Shown: one piece after another, positions 23,229 through 55,747 of the stretch
How positions within the stretch are numbered: position 1 is the first letter of the stretch
Layout: each line of letters starts with the position of its first letter
Source of the DNA: Paraspadella gotoi
Taxonomy: Eukaryota > Chaetognatha
Assembly: GCA_051294375.1 (NCBI GenBank)
Contig: CM119263.1
Coordinates: 3,103,573 to 3,167,572 of the forward strand
Reading direction: 5' to 3'
DNA: 64,000 bases
Notes under the pieces: model-generated
Database searches by the model: none
What the model was told of the DNA's origin: nothing
Seen by the model: the letters and a program-made list of their open reading frames with translations, nothing else
Program-made: the position numbers and the translations under genes

Positions 23229-25394
23229 TAAAACAAGAATAGAACAAAATGAATCAAAAATGATTAAAAAGACCAATGAGGACAAAAAACAAAACAAAAA
23301 CAACAAAAAATAATATCAGATAAAAACGAGAGTAAAACAAGTAACGTAAATAAAGCGAGGCCGATCGAACAAAATGAACGCGAACTGACGCCGTCGACGT
23401 CGAAAGAGCGCCACGTCACTAGGCGGTGTCGATTGAGGAGAATGTGACGCCGGAAATGATTTCTATTCTCAATCTCTCAGTACAACTGCACTAACCAGTG
23501 GCCATTGGCCGATCCTCTTTAAGTCCTCCCCCCCAACACGCTCGGCCCCGCCCTTTTACCGGTAGACTTTGGCGCTACGCCATCGTCGAAAGAATCCGCG
23601 CCGCTGACGCCGTGACGCTTGGTCGTTAACGAGAACTGAAAAGGTTTTTTACAATGTTTTTCATTCTAAGATTAAAAAACAAATTAATCTTGAGTTTTCG
23701 CTAAAATTGGACGCATTTGGAAAATAAAGCCGGGATTCGTTATGAACTGACGCAATATCGTGAAGCTACCGTTTTCATATTGTATATATTTGTACAATGT
23801 ACATTTATCCTTCGTCGGCTCCTTTATTGTCTCCTTCGTCGCTATGGTAATTTCTATTTTTAGCTTTCCTCTCGTGACGCGAGATGTCGTATTTTTGTAG
23901 ACATTGCGTCATCCCTCTTTCTCGGTTTCGGTCCGGGCATGACCCTCCCTTTATTTTACTATGTTCTGAGGCATGTTTCCAGCTCGGGCATGCTTTTTTC
24001 ATGTTTTCCGTGAGAATGAGACATTCGAGATCTGAGAAGATTCTCAGCGTTTTTTTTCGTTTATCATCCAGAAAATACTGAGTCGCCGGAAAGGCACTCT
24101 CAATTAGTATACTTCTCAGTCAATTCTTCATTTCCAATTAAGGCTTTATTTTGCTTTCGCCAACTAAGTACTAAAACGGGGGCTTCAGGGTTAGGAATGG
24201 TTTAGGGTTAAGGGTAGTTAACGTTAGGGTAGATTTTAGTAATTTTATCCAAATCTATTTAGTTTTTAACTTCGTTCGATTTTCTTTACCGGTTGATTTG
24301 GCGACGTTGGCCTTTGCGTCGGCGACCTCGGTCTCTGCGTCGGCGAGGTTGGTCTCTGCGTCGGAGAAGTTCGTCTCGGCGGCGACGGCGGCCAGGGCGG
24401 CGAAAAGGCGGCCGCGTGATCCGGCGTCTCCACTTCCGACAAGAGACCTTCCATCGAGGCGTCCTCGTCGCAGGGATCCCCGCTTAGGGGGGGGGGGGAA
24501 TTGTCAGGTTTTGTGACATTTTACGGTTTAGTGATAGATAAGTAGCTGTTTTGTGTTTAATGTTTAGTGATATAGAGAGTAACTTGAACGTTCGATGATC
24601 TTTTGTTTCATCACAGTCGCCACCTACTGATTATCCACCCACTCCCCCCACCCGTCAAACGCCCGCGCCCTCTACCATCTTCCTCCTTCTCAAACCTGTC
24701 GCCTCTGGCTCCAGTAATTTCGTTGGCAACGCGATGAAGTCCAGCGTCTTCGGCGCTGCCGCTGCGGGCGCCGCTGACGACGCTGCATTCTAAGCGCGGC
24801 TGCTGCGGCGGCTGAGGCGGCGCCGACGAAGACTGACTTCGCCCCACGTGGCGCCGCATTTGAAAAAAAAAAATTATCGAATAAAAAAAAAAGGCTTAAT
24901 TCGTCGGCTTTATTTATTTTCTTTTTTGAAATTTTTTATTATCGAATTTTGACTTTTGACAAAAATTTTTTTCAGAAAATAATTTTTCTCGTTTCTGTTT
25001 TAAAATTCGTTTAGTAAAAAATGAAATTTGAAAAAAGTTTTTTTTTTTCGAGAGCAACTAAAAACGGTAGCGGGGATTTGTCCGCTACGAATCTTTTCGG
25101 ATGTTTTCTTATTATTTTTTAATTTTTTTTTTTTTCAATAATAGATCGCTGTGAACATTTTGTAAAACATCGTACGCAAAAGCCCATTGCTTTGTCTTCG
25201 TCGTTAATGAAATCTCGAAGGCGGCGTCATTAGCTAGGCTAAGTCGTTACCCACCTCGAACCCGCGAGGAGACCACCTCCTCCTCCTCCTCCTTCTCCTC
25301 CTCCTCCACCACCACCCGATGGAGCCCAGCTGAGGGTTTTTTTCCGAGTCACTTCGCTTTCCACCGAGTCGCGATACGGATCTCCTGGACCCAT
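2835..25394 (-). CDS. Large multi-exon gene of unknown function, Ser/Pro/Glu-rich disordered protein; 3' end outside window
   Basis: I do not recognise the family. Sixteen or more exons were chained because each has AG and GT borders and the codon phases match: 25255-25394 or 24696-24859 (first exons), 24290-24482, 23560-23635, 21728-21840, 20803-20993, 18936-19177, an uncertain exon near 15395-15636, 13644-13826, 13204-13349, 11455-11498, 11283-11373, 10073-10327, 8951-9932, 8595-8658, 7887-8024, 6718-6878, 6287-6399. Only the links into and out of the 15.4-15.6 kb exon are weak. The product is over 1,000 residues, acidic, rich in Ser, Pro, Thr, Ala and Gln, with no membrane segment, signal peptide or known fold visible. 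A short KVTF sequence in the 982-bp exon fits the loose PP1-docking pattern, which is only suggestive. No stop codon is reached, so the gene continues left of the window. It could be a scaffold or nuclear regulator; that is a guess from composition. Confidence 0.6.
3263..3370 (-). pseudogene. Truncated duplicate of exon 16 (donor half only)
   Basis: It matches the donor-side part of exon 16 (RNKFFPPRPPPRRSGSAP and the Ala-rich tail, GTACGT donor) but similarity stops at 3370 inside the exon, where unrelated AT-rich DNA begins. It carries the one extra base missing from the full copy, which restores phase into exon 17. It lacks an acceptor, so it is a broken exon or one side of an assembly-level duplication. 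Confidence 0.5.
3371..5214 (-). pseudogene. AT-rich segment with a decayed, foreign-looking reading frame
   Basis: Base composition is much more AT-rich than the flanking exons. On the minus strand, open stretches occur in changing frames separated by single-base shifts. They include a charged coiled-coil-like piece around 5000-5060 (ENERLRKELIERHEVRLMEI), a piece near 4790 (NKLLQDVGERIKYH), and an 84-codon open stretch at 3887-4140. The AT-rich codon use and absence of splice sites suggest an inactivated inserted gene, possibly of transposon or large-DNA-virus origin. I recognise no family, and no intact frame remains. Confidence 0.35.
5275..5655. repeat. Tandem array of ~105-bp units carrying CACGTG sites
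   Basis: About four imperfect units share the landmarks GATCCATTATCCACGTGA, TCGACTTCAAAATGACCATC and CTATGACTCACGTGACTTAA. Most units contain CACGTG twice, with occasional decay (CACATG, CACGGA). The array ends just before GC-richer DNA at about 5665. Confidence 0.7.
5915..6824. repeat. Direct duplication, right copy (about 0.9 kb)
   Basis: Same order of landmarks as 2461-3370: GA-rich lead, a CTTCTTCTTCTTCTAGAAG block, ACAACA/CGACGA repeats, exon 17, (GA)n, then exon 16. Here exon 16 continues past 6824 to its proper acceptor. Confidence 0.75.
6287..6399 (-). CDS. Exon 17 of the large minus-strand gene (right-hand copy)
   Basis: A (CT)n tract and acceptor CACACCAG precede it; donor is GTGAGT. 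It encodes LRLSRSDRTENLLRFNF, then NEEMLQETFEEDMRKCVHHR, leaving AG. Well-formed, non-repetitive coding sequence. An almost identical copy lies at 2835-2947. Confidence 0.6.
6718..6878 (-). CDS. Exon 16 of the large minus-strand gene (complete copy, with a 1-bp deletion)
   Basis: A (CT)n tract runs straight into the acceptor CTCTCAG; the donor is GTACGT. It reads DTTNMNADQLHRERIFRRHL then a Pro/Arg and Ala-rich tail. This copy lacks one base in the GCGGCAGC run near 6750 relative to the duplicate at 3263-3370. With the extra base the exon is 162 bp and phase 0 to 0, matching the next exon; without it the frame shifts. This is either an assembly indel or a real lesion. Confidence 0.5.
6972..6996. 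other. Assembly gap (25 N) inside a (GA)n tract
   Basis: Short N run within GA repeats that form the polypyrimidine side of the exon 16 acceptor. Confidence 1.
7186..7290. repeat. ~22-bp minisatellite (TTGGTCATTGGTCTCTTCTC)
   Basis: Four to five copies in a row in the intron between exons 15 and 16. The remainder of this intron (6997-7886) shows no supported gene. Confidence 0.7.
7887..8024 (-). CDS. Exon 15 of the large minus-strand gene
   Basis: Acceptor TTCTTCCTCAG, donor GTGAGA, phase 0 in and out (46 codons). It reads DRRSVEIRVGPTASSLSA, then APKRMPIDLLDGERLP and AMPAVYYQPK. This looks less disordered than the rest of the protein. An alternative upstream acceptor (ATAATCAG) would give another frame, but that breaks phase with exon 14. 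Confidence 0.55.
8505..8575. repeat. (GTC/GTT)n triplet microsatellite
   Basis: Triplet repeat in the intron after exon 14. Similar GTC runs recur at 9280-9380, 18980-19020 and 23060-23090; the middle two lie in coding exons of the same gene. Confidence 0.8.
8595..8658 (-). CDS. Exon 14 (64 bp) of the large minus-strand gene
   Basis: Acceptor AATCCAG, donor GTGAGG. It reads SAAGDVSSAEKRRSEVESLRK after completing the AG left by exon 13 and ends in phase 0. Its short charged sequence resembles part of a coiled coil. A (GTC)n run sits in the following intron at 8505-8575. Confidence 0.5.
8951..9932 (-). CDS. Exon 13 of the large minus-strand gene, longest exon (982 bp)
   Basis: Acceptor CATACAG, donor GTGGCG leaving AG. 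About 327 residues: an acidic/Ala-rich start; a more ordered-looking block with RKFIVYGSDENPLKVTMEQF and QLPVIHEVDEEGEG; an acidic run; HPLLHFVADSFELYDGDQRR; a basic segment with RSVEVPLKVTFTKGVLGRR; threonine runs from ACG repeats; then Lys/Gln/Ser-rich sequence. KVTF matches the loose RVxF PP1-docking pattern, which is common by chance. The two ordered blocks are the best query for homology search. Confidence 0.65.
10073..10327 (-). CDS. Exon 12 of the large minus-strand gene, Glu/Arg-rich charged segment
   Basis: Acceptor CACCTCCTCAG lies at the end of a 560-bp pyrimidine tract; donor GTGAGG abuts a (CT)n tract. It reads PPESSSTPSPNLEEEE, a highly charged Glu/Arg/Lys run, then EIGEATDPSSGQVSSLTDEA and KTPDGNDDADE. 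The charged run could form a single alpha-helix or coiled coil. Phase is 2 bases in, 1 base out. Confidence 0.6.
10336..10912. repeat. Polypurine tract of GAG/GAA repeats
   Basis: About 575 bp of almost pure purine on the plus strand, so the transcribed minus-strand intron carries an equally long pyrimidine tract that runs into the exon 12 acceptor. The plus-strand Glu-rich ORF is a by-product of composition. Confidence 0.8.
11283..11373 (-). CDS. Exon 11 of the large minus-strand gene
   Basis: Acceptor CTCTCTCAG, donor GTCAGG. It reads VSLTDEETNRGEMLF and SERFARDEAEEDHVL and leaves one G. Only this frame is open at the start. With exon 10 it forms a less repetitive, possibly folded or motif-bearing segment of the protein. 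Confidence 0.6.
11455..11498 (-). CDS. Exon 10 (microexon, 44 bp) of the large minus-strand gene
   Basis: Acceptor AATTCTTCAG and donor GTGAGG bracket 44 bases that read ADECSLHFAESAYQ once the preceding G is added. It ends in phase 0, exactly what the next exon needs. Confidence 0.55.
12151..12458 (-). CDS. Possible alternative first exon or separate short gene, Gly-rich
   Basis: ATG at 12458 in a strong context (CCAAGATGGCGG) opens MADEVEENKTLTPGGGDG, continues Gly/Ser/Arg-rich, and ends LNEPNVSTSSLVS at donor GTGAGG with AG left over. It lies between exons 9 and 10 of the large gene, but its outgoing phase does not fit exon 10, 11, 12 or 13; only exon 14 would fit. It may be an internal promoter product, an unrelated gene, or a GC-rich false positive. 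CCAAGATGGCGG also resembles a YY1/Pho-type site. Confidence 0.35.
12618..12735. repeat. Two-copy ~57-bp tandem repeat
   Basis: Two adjacent units share AATCCCATTCACTTCATTGG and ATCATCTACAGGC. Otherwise 12540-13200 is AT-rich intron with no supported gene. Confidence 0.6.
13122..13160. other. Perfect 39-bp palindrome (19-bp arms, 1-bp centre)
   Basis: Left arm TATCGATTATCCTTACCCA, single T, right arm its exact reverse complement. It lies in the intron before exon 9, about 40 bp from the exon 9 donor side. Confidence 0.85.
13204..13349 (-). CDS. Exon 9 of the large minus-strand gene
   Basis: Acceptor GACTTCAG, donor GTGAGG. It encodes SAENLAASSLLTPRDDNAAS, a Gly/Glu-rich stretch, and GDDDDYLND. 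It leaves one base (G). The borders are strong and the reading is typical of an acidic linker. Confidence 0.6.
13644..13826 (-). CDS. Exon 8 of the large minus-strand gene
   Basis: A pyrimidine-rich C tract ending ACGAAG precedes it and GTTCGG follows, a poor donor. The frame reads SASEEDLSEGRSLDLDFALS and on to DVDLSVKTL, leaving AG that joins the next exon in phase. The plus strand is also open and plausible here; I chose minus because phase and acidic composition agree with the flanking exons. Confidence 0.45.
13905..14052. repeat. (TTTA)n microsatellite
   Basis: About 35 near-perfect TTTA units, intronic. Flanked by T-rich low-complexity DNA and a short (CT)n at 14163-14195. Confidence 0.9.
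14458..14467. other. Assembly gap (10 N) at the centre of an inverted repeat
   Basis: CAGAGATGTGG (14443-14453) and its exact reverse complement CCACATCTCTG (14468-14478) flank the gap. Confidence 0.9.
14501..14587. repeat. (TTTC)n microsatellite
   Basis: Over twenty uninterrupted TTTC units. Surrounding sequence 14590-15360 is CT-rich, with a (GA)n at 15104-15165 and no supported gene. Confidence 0.9.
15395..15636 (-). CDS. Possible exon 7 of the large minus-strand gene, ending in a poly-Asp run
   Basis: A clear acceptor (AATGACAG) precedes it, and in the phase set by exon 6 the frame is open to a stop at 15395. It starts GLSPPVFVPGREELG and ends in an Asp/Glu run encoded by GAC/GAT repeats. 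A second frame is also open with Ser/Pro composition to 15531. The donor towards 13826 is unclear: GTCAAA or GTCACA would fit phase, but both are weak. Alternatively this is a terminal exon. Confidence 0.35.
15911..16105 (+). CDS. Weak candidate: Pro-rich short ORF
   Basis: A possible acceptor (TTCCCCTCAG) at 15891-15900 precedes an ATG at 15911 opening MTRKKPKLLRPLDLWLKMKP, a proline run and a stop after 64 codons. GC-rich relative to its surroundings. I do not recognise it; it could be a stray exon of the SK gene's unseen 5' end or chance. Confidence 0.15.
   Translation: MTRKKPKLLRPLDLWLKMKPGGLPFPPPPPLVFTPPSTGLYPPTRRQPWGHRSEKGDGPLTLDD
16442..17020 (-). CDS. Hypothetical protein with ten-residue tandem repeats
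   Basis: 192-codon open frame. It starts in a fair context (CACAATGG) with MALDAAAQMTTPPGPPPLEF, then about eleven copies of the decapeptide SGDTPKEAPL (Pro/Ala alternating at one position), then a non-repetitive tail to a stop at 16442. The 30-bp unit keeps both strands open, so the plus-strand frame (GASLGVSPLK repeats) is a rival; I prefer minus for its start context, hydrophilic composition and orientation with the surrounding gene. The frame does not fit exon 6-7 phase, so it is not an obvious exon of the large gene. It could be a non-coding minisatellite. Confidence 0.35.
   Translation of the reverse strand: MALDAAAQMTTPPGPPPLEFKTHSGTTPLSGDTPKEAALSGDTPKEAALSGDTPKEAPLSGDTPKEAALSGDTPKEAPLSGDTPKEAALSGDTPKEAPLSGDTPKEVPLSGDTPKEAPLSGDTPKEAPLVVVTPKEAPLNGDTIRALTRPTMGSKMNNGSQLFLVYFFPQCLDNENSKSIANSISTAFPSSS
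16602..16942. repeat. 30-bp minisatellite, about 11 units, with a 60-bp higher-order period
   Basis: Unit GGAGCCTCCTTAGGTGTATC + ACCACTCAAA. One base alternates (GGA/GCA) in most successive units, implying that later copies spread as dimers. The left-hand units are the most diverged. Confidence 0.85.
17108..17290. repeat. Degenerate ~17-bp GC-rich minisatellite (CCGACCCGGGCCATT)
   Basis: About ten imperfect units of CCGACCCGGGCCATT type, followed at 17400-17480 by another loose repeat of GGCATCTAGCATGGCATC type. No gene supported in 17021-18935; the rest is (GA)n at 17930-18000 and 18100-18197 and an A/G-rich tract at 18260-18900. Confidence 0.65.
18936..19177 (-). CDS. Exon 6 of the large minus-strand gene, with K(T)4 repeats
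   Basis: Acceptor TTCCAG, donor GTAAAG. It opens FASQIPKLERIQEEQEESL, continues with Pro-rich SPPPRPPQPSHKQQPP, then a Lys/Thr block encoded by an ACG-rich triplet repeat, and ends in a basic KKKDSEKRS segment. It enters needing one base and leaves one base. Confidence 0.6.
19838..20286. other. Assembly gap (449 N)
   Basis: N run in the intron between exons 5 and 6 of the large minus-strand gene. It could also hide a 5' exon of the plus-strand SK gene. Confidence 1.
20803..20993 (-). CDS. Exon 5 of the large minus-strand gene; read-through gives a short isoform
   Basis: Acceptor GGATTAG. The frame contains ITESDDDEGNNNND and DEFDAQEMALLEAKSFP. Splicing at the GTGGGA donor leaves AG, which joins the exon at 19177 to give FPRFASQIPKLERIQ. 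If the donor is not used the frame continues ten residues and stops at 20769-20771, so a truncated isoform is possible. Confidence 0.55.
21728..21840 (-). CDS. Exon 4 of the large minus-strand gene
   Basis: Acceptor CTCCCAG, donor GTGATG. It encodes a Ser/Pro segment followed by PEGGDAARFFDDGVAIDE. It completes the G left by exon 3 and ends in phase 0. On the intronic side the exon runs directly into a (TCA/ATC)n microsatellite at 21620-21730. Confidence 0.55.
22260..22700. repeat. T/C-rich minisatellite (TTTCACTCACTTTTACTTTT)
   Basis: About eight to ten units of roughly 34-36 bp, regular at the left and degenerate at the right. Preceded by (GA)n at 22108-22163. The surrounding intron (21841-23559) holds only low-complexity DNA. 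Confidence 0.75.
23560..23635 (-). CDS. Exon 3 of the large minus-strand gene
   Basis: Acceptor TTTTCAG, donor GTAAAA. It encodes about 25 residues containing HGVSGADSFDDGVAPKS. It enters in phase 0 and leaves one base (G), which fits its neighbours. The FDDGVA string recurs in the next exon (FFDDGVAIDE), suggesting a degenerate repeated motif. Confidence 0.55.
24290..24482 (-). CDS. Exon 2 of the large minus-strand gene, Pro/Thr repeat segment
   Basis: Acceptor CTAAG, donor GTAAAG. In the chained frame it reads an acidic segment (GDPCDEDASMEGLLSEVE) followed by a repeated S-P-T-Q-R-P six-residue motif. A second frame through the repeat is also open and would give a heptad-like Ala/Asp/Glu-rich segment; phase with the flanking exons selects the proline-rich frame. 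It ends in phase 0. Confidence 0.55.
24696..24859 (-). CDS. Candidate first coding exon (form b) of the large minus-strand gene
   Basis: An ATG at 24859 opens MRRHVGRSQSSSAPPQPP, then a Ser/Ala/Gly-rich stretch, ending at donor GTTTGA with AG left over. That is the same phase as form a, so both can splice to 24482. No splice acceptor lies immediately upstream, only a T-rich stretch, which favours a true start exon. The -3 base is C, so initiation context is weaker than in form a. Confidence 0.45.
25255..25394 (-). CDS. Candidate first coding exon (form a) of the large minus-strand gene
   Basis: An ATG at 25394 with A at -3 and G at +4 opens a frame starting MGPGDPYRDSVESEV, followed by a glycine run encoded by a GGA/GGT repeat. 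It ends at a GTGGGT donor (25254) leaving two bases, AG. Those bases join in frame with the C that opens the exon ending at 24482. The glycine tract is microsatellite-derived and probably variable in length. Confidence 0.45.
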
Positions 25395-25726
25395 CGTAGA
25401 CGAGCTCTCGGGATTACACCGAGCATTTATTTACTCTCCTTCGTTATATTTCTTCTTTTCACTTACTTTACTGATCAGGCGGACAGTTCCAGGTCCCCAG
25501 AAAATATGGTTGAAACTTAACCATTTCCCCAAATTCACTCGCAATTCCTTTCATCTTCGACTCATTTTCACCATCTGTCACCATTTGTCACCATCTGTAA
25601 GCAATTTTAATCTACATCAACTCGACAACTTTCTCAACTCGTCAATATCAACTTTTTTTTCGTGGCTTATTATGATCGAGGGCCTTTTTGTCACAGCTTT
25701 TAATCTCGAACCTTTTTACTCAACAG

Positions 25727-46714
<20,988 letters not shown>

Positions 46715-49700
46715 ATAATAATGGCTCGTCATACAGAGACAATTTATATCCTTACTTTTGTATCTCTATAACAATATTAAAAAGAGCTAAAAATGTTTTA
46801 ATTCGAAAAGCTAACAAAAAGAATGTTGATTGCATTTACTGATTTGTAGAGAGATATTCATATTGGTTTGTTTTCAGGAGATTACATTGCAGTATGAAAA
46901 AAACTTAATGTGCCGACTGTCTATTCTGAAATGGACAGCACGATAAATTCACATCGACATTATTTAGGTCAATATAATTGGGACGAGTAGCAGACCACAG
47001 AAAACTAATTTTAACTTACATTTATACTGCAATATAAGCCAATTATGAAAAAAAAACTTTTTAAGAAAGCTAAAAGTAAAAAATATTTTCAAAAAATTAA
47101 ACATAATTAGAAAAACAAACTTTTTTACAAGATAAAATGAAATTAATGTCCCTGTATTACCTAGTTTAATGCTGATGCTGTTTAATGCTTTACTGTCATT
47201 TTCGCCCACCATTGTTTTACTTATCAACATTTAAAGGATCATAAAGATTAAATTATTTCATTACAAAATATCATAAGCGGTTGTAAAAAACAATTTACAA
47301 AGCCCTGACCTAAAATAGCGGATACTTTAATTTTTTTATAAAAAATTCATTTCCTTGATCATCGCGAGATAAAAAAGTTAGAAAATAAATGATTGGTTGT
47401 TTTCTGTAGCAATTAGTCATACAGCTGGAATTGTGACTTAAATTAGTTACTTTTTTTTTACAATTTCCCACATAATATCGGTGTTTAGAGCTTGGACCTC
47501 GAACAATTAAATCTTAGCTAGCTAAACTTAATAACTGAAGTAATTCAAATAAAAATTGATGCACATGAAGTAAACCAATTCATGACAACTTAAGATATAT
47601 TTCAACTTTGTACTGCTAAAATTATGTTACATTTTTCATCAATTCAACAACAGAAAATGGGAACAGTGTCTATGTTTGAGGCACAACCGTATACTTACAA
47701 GGGTAAATTAGAATGTCTTATTTTTAAGGTTATATACACCAACAGACAAAAGGAGAGGTATAATAGTTTCATATACAATTAAATAATTATTTTACGGAGT
47801 TATAATACATGCATAAGTTTTATCCCTCAAGATATTCACAATTTAAAAATTAAAAAAAAAGTGTTCTACGAGAAAATAAGTTTTTAAAAGAATATATACT
47901 TATAATACATATGTTGGACTAGTTAAGTGGATAGGCAATTGGATTGGTTTGAAATATTCTCCCAAAAAAATTAGAATTCTCATCTTTAAACTTTTTTAAA
48001 CTTTTTTTTTACTAATTATACAGATAATACCTTAAACGCGTAAATCGTACCAAAAGTTAAAAAGGTTTTAAATATAATAACATTGAAGGATGCTGCATCT
48101 ATTTTCGGATATTTATGGGTGATGGTCATGTTTGTATGAATTTTGTATCTGTTTAAAAAATATGGTAATTCCTGAGGAGGAATAGTGGAAAAGAAATTTA
48201 GAACACGGCAAATCAATCTTAACTGAAAATAACTGGGAAAAAATAATTAGATTACTGAGAAATAATATTAAACAATTTGTAAAAGAAAAAAGGTTAGGTT
48301 AATATTTCTATTTTATGGTTTTAGATTTCCGAGTTATTATTATTATTATCTTGTATTACTACTTTTACTACTTGTATCCTTTTCATTGGTTGAAAGTAAG
48401 ATTTTATAAAATTAAAAATTGTACAAAAGACGAATAAAAAACATTACTTTAGCGGAAGAAAGTCTTAAATCAGTCAGCGAAAATAATACCTTTATGCCAA
48501 AACATCACTTTTTCGCACGTTATTTATTTAATTTCTGGTTTAATTTTAGCCCATTTTAAAATACGTTTTCGCTTAGCGAATTAATATTTCAATGTTTTTA
48601 AAAGCCTTTCGCGATTTCACCTCTACGCATCTTTGCCTCTTTAATATTGGAGATGCTGCAAAAACAAAAATAATCAAATTGATTAAATCTTCAAAAAAAC
48701 CTGATTTACACCACCGGAATTTCACCGCAACGGATTCGACATTCTCATCTTACTTTTCTTAACGTTGTGTCCAAACGAAATGTTCAAACAAACGGACGGA
48801 CAAACAGACAGATCGTGAAAAAAAAAAACAGATCCCCCATAGGCAATATAGAGATACATGTTTTAATAAAAAATACGGTAAAATTTTACTTTCTAAACCA
48901 CCCTAACCCTAAACCCCTCCTAACCCCAGTCGGCGAAAGTAAAATCATGCTAAAAAATCTTTAAATCAATAACTGAATAAGATTAAAATAAAAAAGTAAG
49001 AAATTATAGTAATAATTAAGTAATAAGTCTTCGGCCTTAACTAAGTTAAATAAAGCCTATCCATCGAATGCTGATGACAATCGTTGAAAGTTCATTAAAT
49101 TGGTAAAACTGTTATTTTATGTCTCAAACCCATTTTGAACAATCGCGATGGAGCCTCCATTGGAGGCAGGCAAAAGCTTAATTGCCAAACATCTTTACCA
49201 AAAGCGAATCGCGAAAAAAAAATTATTGCAAAGATTTGCATGTCATCAGTGACTATTTATTTCCAACGAAAAAAAAATTACAACTAATCTGTTCCGCTGT
49301 ATTTCTTAATACTTTTGACCAAAATCTACATTCACATTAAATATTGTGTAAGTATTATGTAAGTTCATAAAACAATAATAAGAACATTACTTCATTGTCT
49401 CCATCTTCCAAATTTTAGAATCTTAAAAACACCAAATTTATGATTGCATGTATCAAAAAATGCGTAAATTAAAATCAATAAAGAGGTCTGCTAAAAAAAT
49501 GTGGGTTTATCTTTTTGTATGCTTGATGTCGCAAGAAAAAATGGAATAAAAGAAACCGTGGTCAATTACGGTCAACAAGTTATATTTTAAAACAAAGGTG
49601 ATCGGAAAGCTATTCAATTAGCTTTTAAAACTAAGCGATAACACCACTCGGCAGATAGGGTAAGTAAGGGTTAGGAAATGGATGATTACTGACCGGTTTC

Positions 49701-50091
49701 TTCATCAACGCTGGCAAAACGGGTCCAATTAAAGCTTGATACTAAGTTGAGATAGGCACTAAAATCATTTTATGTTGTTGCAATAATTTTAAAGAAAGAT
49801 TAATATTTTAAATTTTTTTGAATTTAAGCAAAAAGAGAAAGTTGTTAAGATTAAAAATACATATCCATATCGAAATGTCTCGGGTTTTATTAGGTGCTTT
49901 ACAACGACTAGTTATTTTGATCCGTTGTGCAACATTTAAAAACACAAAATCAGACGAGCAGATGAGGTGAACACCTAAAACACTAAGTACTCACAAAAAA
50001 AATTCTTTTATTTTTAATTTTTCATGAAGTTCAATATTAAGTTTTCCTAATGTTTTTGGAAGGGGGACAGTCGAATTGTGAGGAAGGGTTT
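46715..50091. other. Intergenic region between convergent SK and GSK3 stop codons
   Basis: AT-rich, no credible coding exon on either strand. It must contain both 3' UTRs: an ATTAAA lies about 60 bp past the SK stop, and an AATAAA (minus strand) about 80 bp past the GSK3 stop. Contains a short CCCTAACCCTAAACCCC stretch at 48901. Confidence 0.6.
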
Positions 50092-54412
<4,321 letters not shown>

Positions 54413-55747
54413 GTTTCATACATATTCGAATTCACGGAGAAGTTGTCAGAATATTGCTCTCACTAATGAGTTTCGCGTGTAATGTCACTTTTATTGTACA
54501 CATTTTTGTAGGATGTTTGTATCATAGTAACGCGCCAGTTTCATAAAGTGAGTGTCGCGCACGCGCTCATTTCAATGCCCTTACTAGGATTTCTTAAATT
54601 AGCTACAAAAATAATTTCACATATAAAAATACAGAAATAATAAACAAGAAGCATGGCGGGTAAATGACCAGTGCATTAACATCATTATTAATTATCATTC
54701 AAAAAAGTATCATTCTTAAAACTTAAATAGGCAAAAAGAACCACAAAAAAAAAATAAATAAATGGGGCAAATTCAATAAATTATAAAAAATTTGTGTTAA
54801 GTTTTGATAATTTATTTTAACGATGACTCCGTAAATCAGTTTTGAATAATTTGCTCTTGTGGCGGTGGCATATAAATAAACCTCACATCCATCATCGTGC
54901 AGCCAATCCCATTGGCTCAGAGTGGGACTGCACCATTCTAGGCGTTGCGTTGCATCCACACTCCTAACGACTTCCCTCTGTGTTGGCAAAGCAAGACCGT
55001 CCTAGTGTAACCGCGCCAGTGACAGGAGGCGTCACTGAGGGTCAGAAGCCCCAAAGCCAACAGCAAGATGCCCCATTCCAATGGGCATCACAGGCAACCC
55101 TGCTGTTGCCATACTCTCATGTTTTTGATAGCGTCAAAGATAACACAAGACAAAAACGTGGGGAGAAAAATTTTTTTAAAAAATTGAAAAAACGATAATT
55201 TTTTTTTCTAAAAAGATAAAATTAAAAATAAAGTAAATTGACAGAGCTGTTAAAAAAATTTTGAGCAAAGGTACCAAGGGATAGTGGGTTAGTTTCAAAA
55301 TAATTTATGTATTCATACCACATAAATAACTCATTGGAAAAGATTTATGATAACGAGAGAAAGTAATCACAGATTTAGGAAACATTATTAATGAGAGATC
55401 AGAAAAAATATTGGGTAAATAAAGCGAATTAGAAATGAATGGCCGAATAATTCTATAAAAGCCAAAAAATTGCCATATAACATATTTTATTTACGCTAAC
55501 TAGGAATCCATTAATATTTTTAAAAACCCTTAAATGCACATAACTATTCAAAAGTTCAATGCCCAGAAAATTTTTTTAAGAAGCGTAGAGCAACGTATTG
55601 ATTAATCACTTGGATGAGAAAAAAAAGTGATGAAAAAACTGAAACTGAAAAAAAAAGTGATTGGCGATTGGGCCAATGCCGGCTAATTTCTGCCATCGCC
55701 AATGGGGCTCGGAGGGAGAGAGTTTCATAAAGTGGACTAGTTTAATG
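54413..55747. other. Intergenic region between the Rab stop and GSK3 start
   Basis: Should contain the GSK3 promoter. It includes a GC-richer block at about 54840-55145 in AT-rich DNA, with no open frame that looks coding and no RNA family I recognise. The rest is AT-rich with no supported feature. Confidence 0.5.

Noticed and set aside
48901-48927. CCCTAACCCTAAACCCC, telomere-like repeat
   Set aside because: Too short and irregular to be an interstitial telomere tract.
49069-49090. CTGATGACAATCGTTGAAAG as a third hammerhead
   Set aside because: When stem II is paired the following bases are AAAG rather than GAAA, so the core is not met.
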